Source: Clostridium gelidum (GTDB lineage Bacteria > Bacillota > Clostridia > Clostridiales > Clostridiaceae). From it: a stretch of DNA of 64,000 nucleotides. A model generated the notes under the pieces. It ran no database searches. It was not told where the DNA came from and saw only the letters and a program-made list of their open reading frames with translations. The DNA is taken from positions 5,755,001 to 5,819,000 of the forward strand of contig NZ_AP024849.1 in assembly GCF_019977655.1 (NCBI RefSeq), read 5' to 3'. Shown here one piece after another: positions 62,642 through 64,000 of the stretch. Both the position numbers and the translations under genes were made by a program. Position 1 is the stretch's first letter. Each line of letters opens with the position of its first letter.

Positions 62642-63817
62642 CTATTTGTACATATAATCTCTAGTCCATGGTAAATCATTATTTACACCTTTATTAAATA
62701 AAAATTGATGAATGCTTATATTCCCAGAATTAAAGGATGCTGCACAAGCATTTAGATATAATCTCCACATTCTTATAAAAGTCTCGTCCTTAGTTTTTCT
62801 TATTTCAGGCAATGCATTTTCAAAATTCTTTGACCAATGTTCTAAAGTTTTTTCATAATGAAGTCTTAAATTTTCTGCATCATTTAAACAAAATCCTTCG
62901 TCTGACATGCAGTTAACTAGTTCCTTAACTGCTGGCACATATCCACCTGGGAATATATACTTATTAATCCATGTATTATTTCCTCCAATATCTGTAGCTG
63001 TTATACAATGTAGTAAAGATACACCCTTGTCATTTAATAAATTCTTCACAGCTGAAAAATACTCTGCAAGGTGATCTTGTCCTACATGTTCAAGCATGCC
63101 TACACTAACTACTTTATCAAAAGTTCTATTTTTTAATTCTCTGTAATCCGCAAGTTGAACTTTAACTAGATTTTCCAAGCCTTCCTTCTTTATTCTTTCA
63201 TTAATTTTTTCCAATTGCTCGGAACTTAAGGTTATACCCATAGCTCTTACTTTATATTCTTTTGCTGCAGAAATAATCAATTCACCCCAGCCACATCCTA
63301 TATCAAGTAAGGTCTCTCCCTTTTTTAAATTCAGTTTCTTAAGAATATGCTCTACTTTGTTCTTTTGCGCCTGAATTAAAGAATCATCTTTAGACTTAAA
63401 GTATCCGCAAGAATATGTCATAGTATCATCTAACCATAATTTATAAAAATCATTTCCAATATCATAATGAAACTCAATGTTTTTTTTGCTATTTTTAATG
63501 TTATTTGTAGCCATCTTTAGTAAACTTGCATATTTATCACTATTGGTTAAAAAGCTTTCTTTATTATTGTATAAAGACTCAATAACATTTTGAACGCTTC
63601 CTTCAATTTCTATTTTCTTAGTCATATAAGCCTCACCAAAAGTTAATGAAGGATCCTTAATGATATCTGCTTTAGGAATAATTTCATTGAAAATTATTTT
63701 AAATTGAACTTTTCCTTCTCCATAAATTTCTGAGCTTCCATCCCAAAGTGTAAGTTCAAAAGTGTCTGAAAATAAGTTTTTAAATAATGTTTTGTAAAAT
63801 ATTTTGTCAATAATCAT
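62642..63817 (-). CDS. cfa: Cyclopropane fatty acid synthase
   Basis: 391-residue SAM-dependent methyltransferase that adds methylene to unsaturated membrane phospholipid acyl chains, acting at the membrane surface. The N-terminal lipid-binding domain (1-120) is followed by the methyltransferase domain with FHYDIGNDFYKLWLDDTMTYSCGYF, motif I LLDIGCGWGE (170-179), VSVGMLEHVG and IFPGGYVPA. The ATG at 63817 has AAGGAGA nine bases upstream; the in-frame ATG at 63826 is too close to it. A decayed copy lies at 57945-58751. Confidence 0.95.
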   Translation of the reverse strand: MIIDKIFYKTLFKNLFSDTFELTLWDGSSEIYGEGKVQFKIIFNEIIPKADIIKDPSLTFGEAYMTKKIEIEGSVQNVIESLYNNKESFLTNSDKYASLLKMATNNIKNSKKNIEFHYDIGNDFYKLWLDDTMTYSCGYFKSKDDSLIQAQKNKVEHILKKLNLKKGETLLDIGCGWGELIISAAKEYKVRAMGITLSSEQLEKINERIKKEGLENLVKVQLADYRELKNRTFDKVVSVGMLEHVGQDHLAEYFSAVKNLLNDKGVSLLHCITATDIGGNNTWINKYIFPGGYVPAVKELVNCMSDEGFCLNDAENLRLHYEKTLEHWSKNFENALPEIRKTKDETFIRMWRLYLNACAASFNSGNISIHQFLFNKGVNNDLPWTRDYMYK

Positions 63818-63920
63818 GACATTCATCTCCTTTTTCTATATTTAAATTTAATCATCAAATCTATATAAATATTAATGATAATCTGATGTTAACAATCCAA
63901 AAACATGGCCATTTAATATA

Positions 63921-64000
63921 TTAAACTTTAAATTTTAGTATTATTTCATTAAGGTTTTCTACAAGTTCTGCTTGTCCGTCAGCTGTTAAATCTATTTCTT
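63921..64000 (-). CDS. C-terminal end of a protein running off the window
   Basis: Partial: the last 25 codons, EIDLTADGQAELVENLNEII and LKFKV, then TAA at 63921-63923. The ending resembles the C-terminus of chemoreceptors (…LNEIVSKFKI) but is too short to be sure. Confidence 0.5.
   Translation of the reverse strand, partial: EIDLTADGQAELVENLNEIILKFKV

Overview
The window is low-GC chromosomal DNA from an endospore-forming Clostridium, of the C. beijerinckii/C. butyricum type. The signs are AT-rich intergenic DNA, strong AGGAGG ribosome binding sites, the dnaX-ybaB-recR-yaaL-bofA cluster, a large Bacillus-type SRP RNA, an Opp transporter, three chemoreceptors, pyruvate carboxylase and cyclopropane fatty acid synthase. 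The genus is inferred from gene content only; no comparison could be run.

Layout. 1-6.3 kb: tcdA, mtnN, an unannotated ~210-nt RNA with its own promoter and terminator, a dCache chemoreceptor, and a ferredoxin-nitroreductase with a TetR regulator. 6.3-12.5 kb: a mixed block with a beta-helix/K+ channel fusion, a secreted trypsin-like lipoprotein, an unknown membrane-anchored protein, an AAA ATPase, DUF3795, a NUDIX gene broken by a nonsense codon, and an HD hydrolase. 12.5-21 kb: serA-DUF1015 and oppBCDFA. 21-27 kb: a Cys-rich miniprotein, an ECF sigma factor overlapping a PH-like membrane protein, an M13 peptidase and a CHAP peptidoglycan hydrolase. Members of an inverted-repeat family are scattered through this part. 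27-34.5 kb: bofA-yaaL-recR-ybaB-dnaX with a terminal-inverted-repeat element wedged between dnaX and ybaB, then Uma2, thyA-folA-FAH and SRP RNA. 34.7-39.4 kb: an S41-like lipoprotein, a LanFEG/Bcr-type ABC exporter and a ferritin-like protein. 39.5-47 kb: a 4HB chemoreceptor, a two-component system, a CrcB/FluC fluoride channel, a TIGR01906 membrane protein, a CheX pair and an AI-2E family protein. 47.5-51.7 kb: pyc and mscL. 51.8-53.8 kb: a plasmid-style actin (ParM/ParR) partition cassette with upstream direct repeats, an RHH regulator and a decayed AAA-ATPase gene. 53.8-64 kb: an HD-GYP phosphodiesterase, a dCache chemoreceptor, a decayed cfa copy, lrgAB-orf196-FadR-type regulator, an unknown 365-aa protein, intact cfa, and the tail of a further gene.

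How the genes work together. Sensing and motility are heavily represented: three MCPs, response regulator-CheX plus CheX, and HD-GYP. Envelope functions include CHAP hydrolase, M13 peptidase, LrgAB, Cfa, MscL and the K+ channel. The most unusual region is the type II partition cassette inside the chromosome beside a pseudogene, which suggests a remnant of an integrated plasmid. The other points worth following up are the ~210-nt RNA, the repeat family that includes terminator-like hairpins, the cfa duplication whose second copy has lost its SAM-binding motif, and the lrgAB operon with a FadR-type operator inside its promoter spacer.
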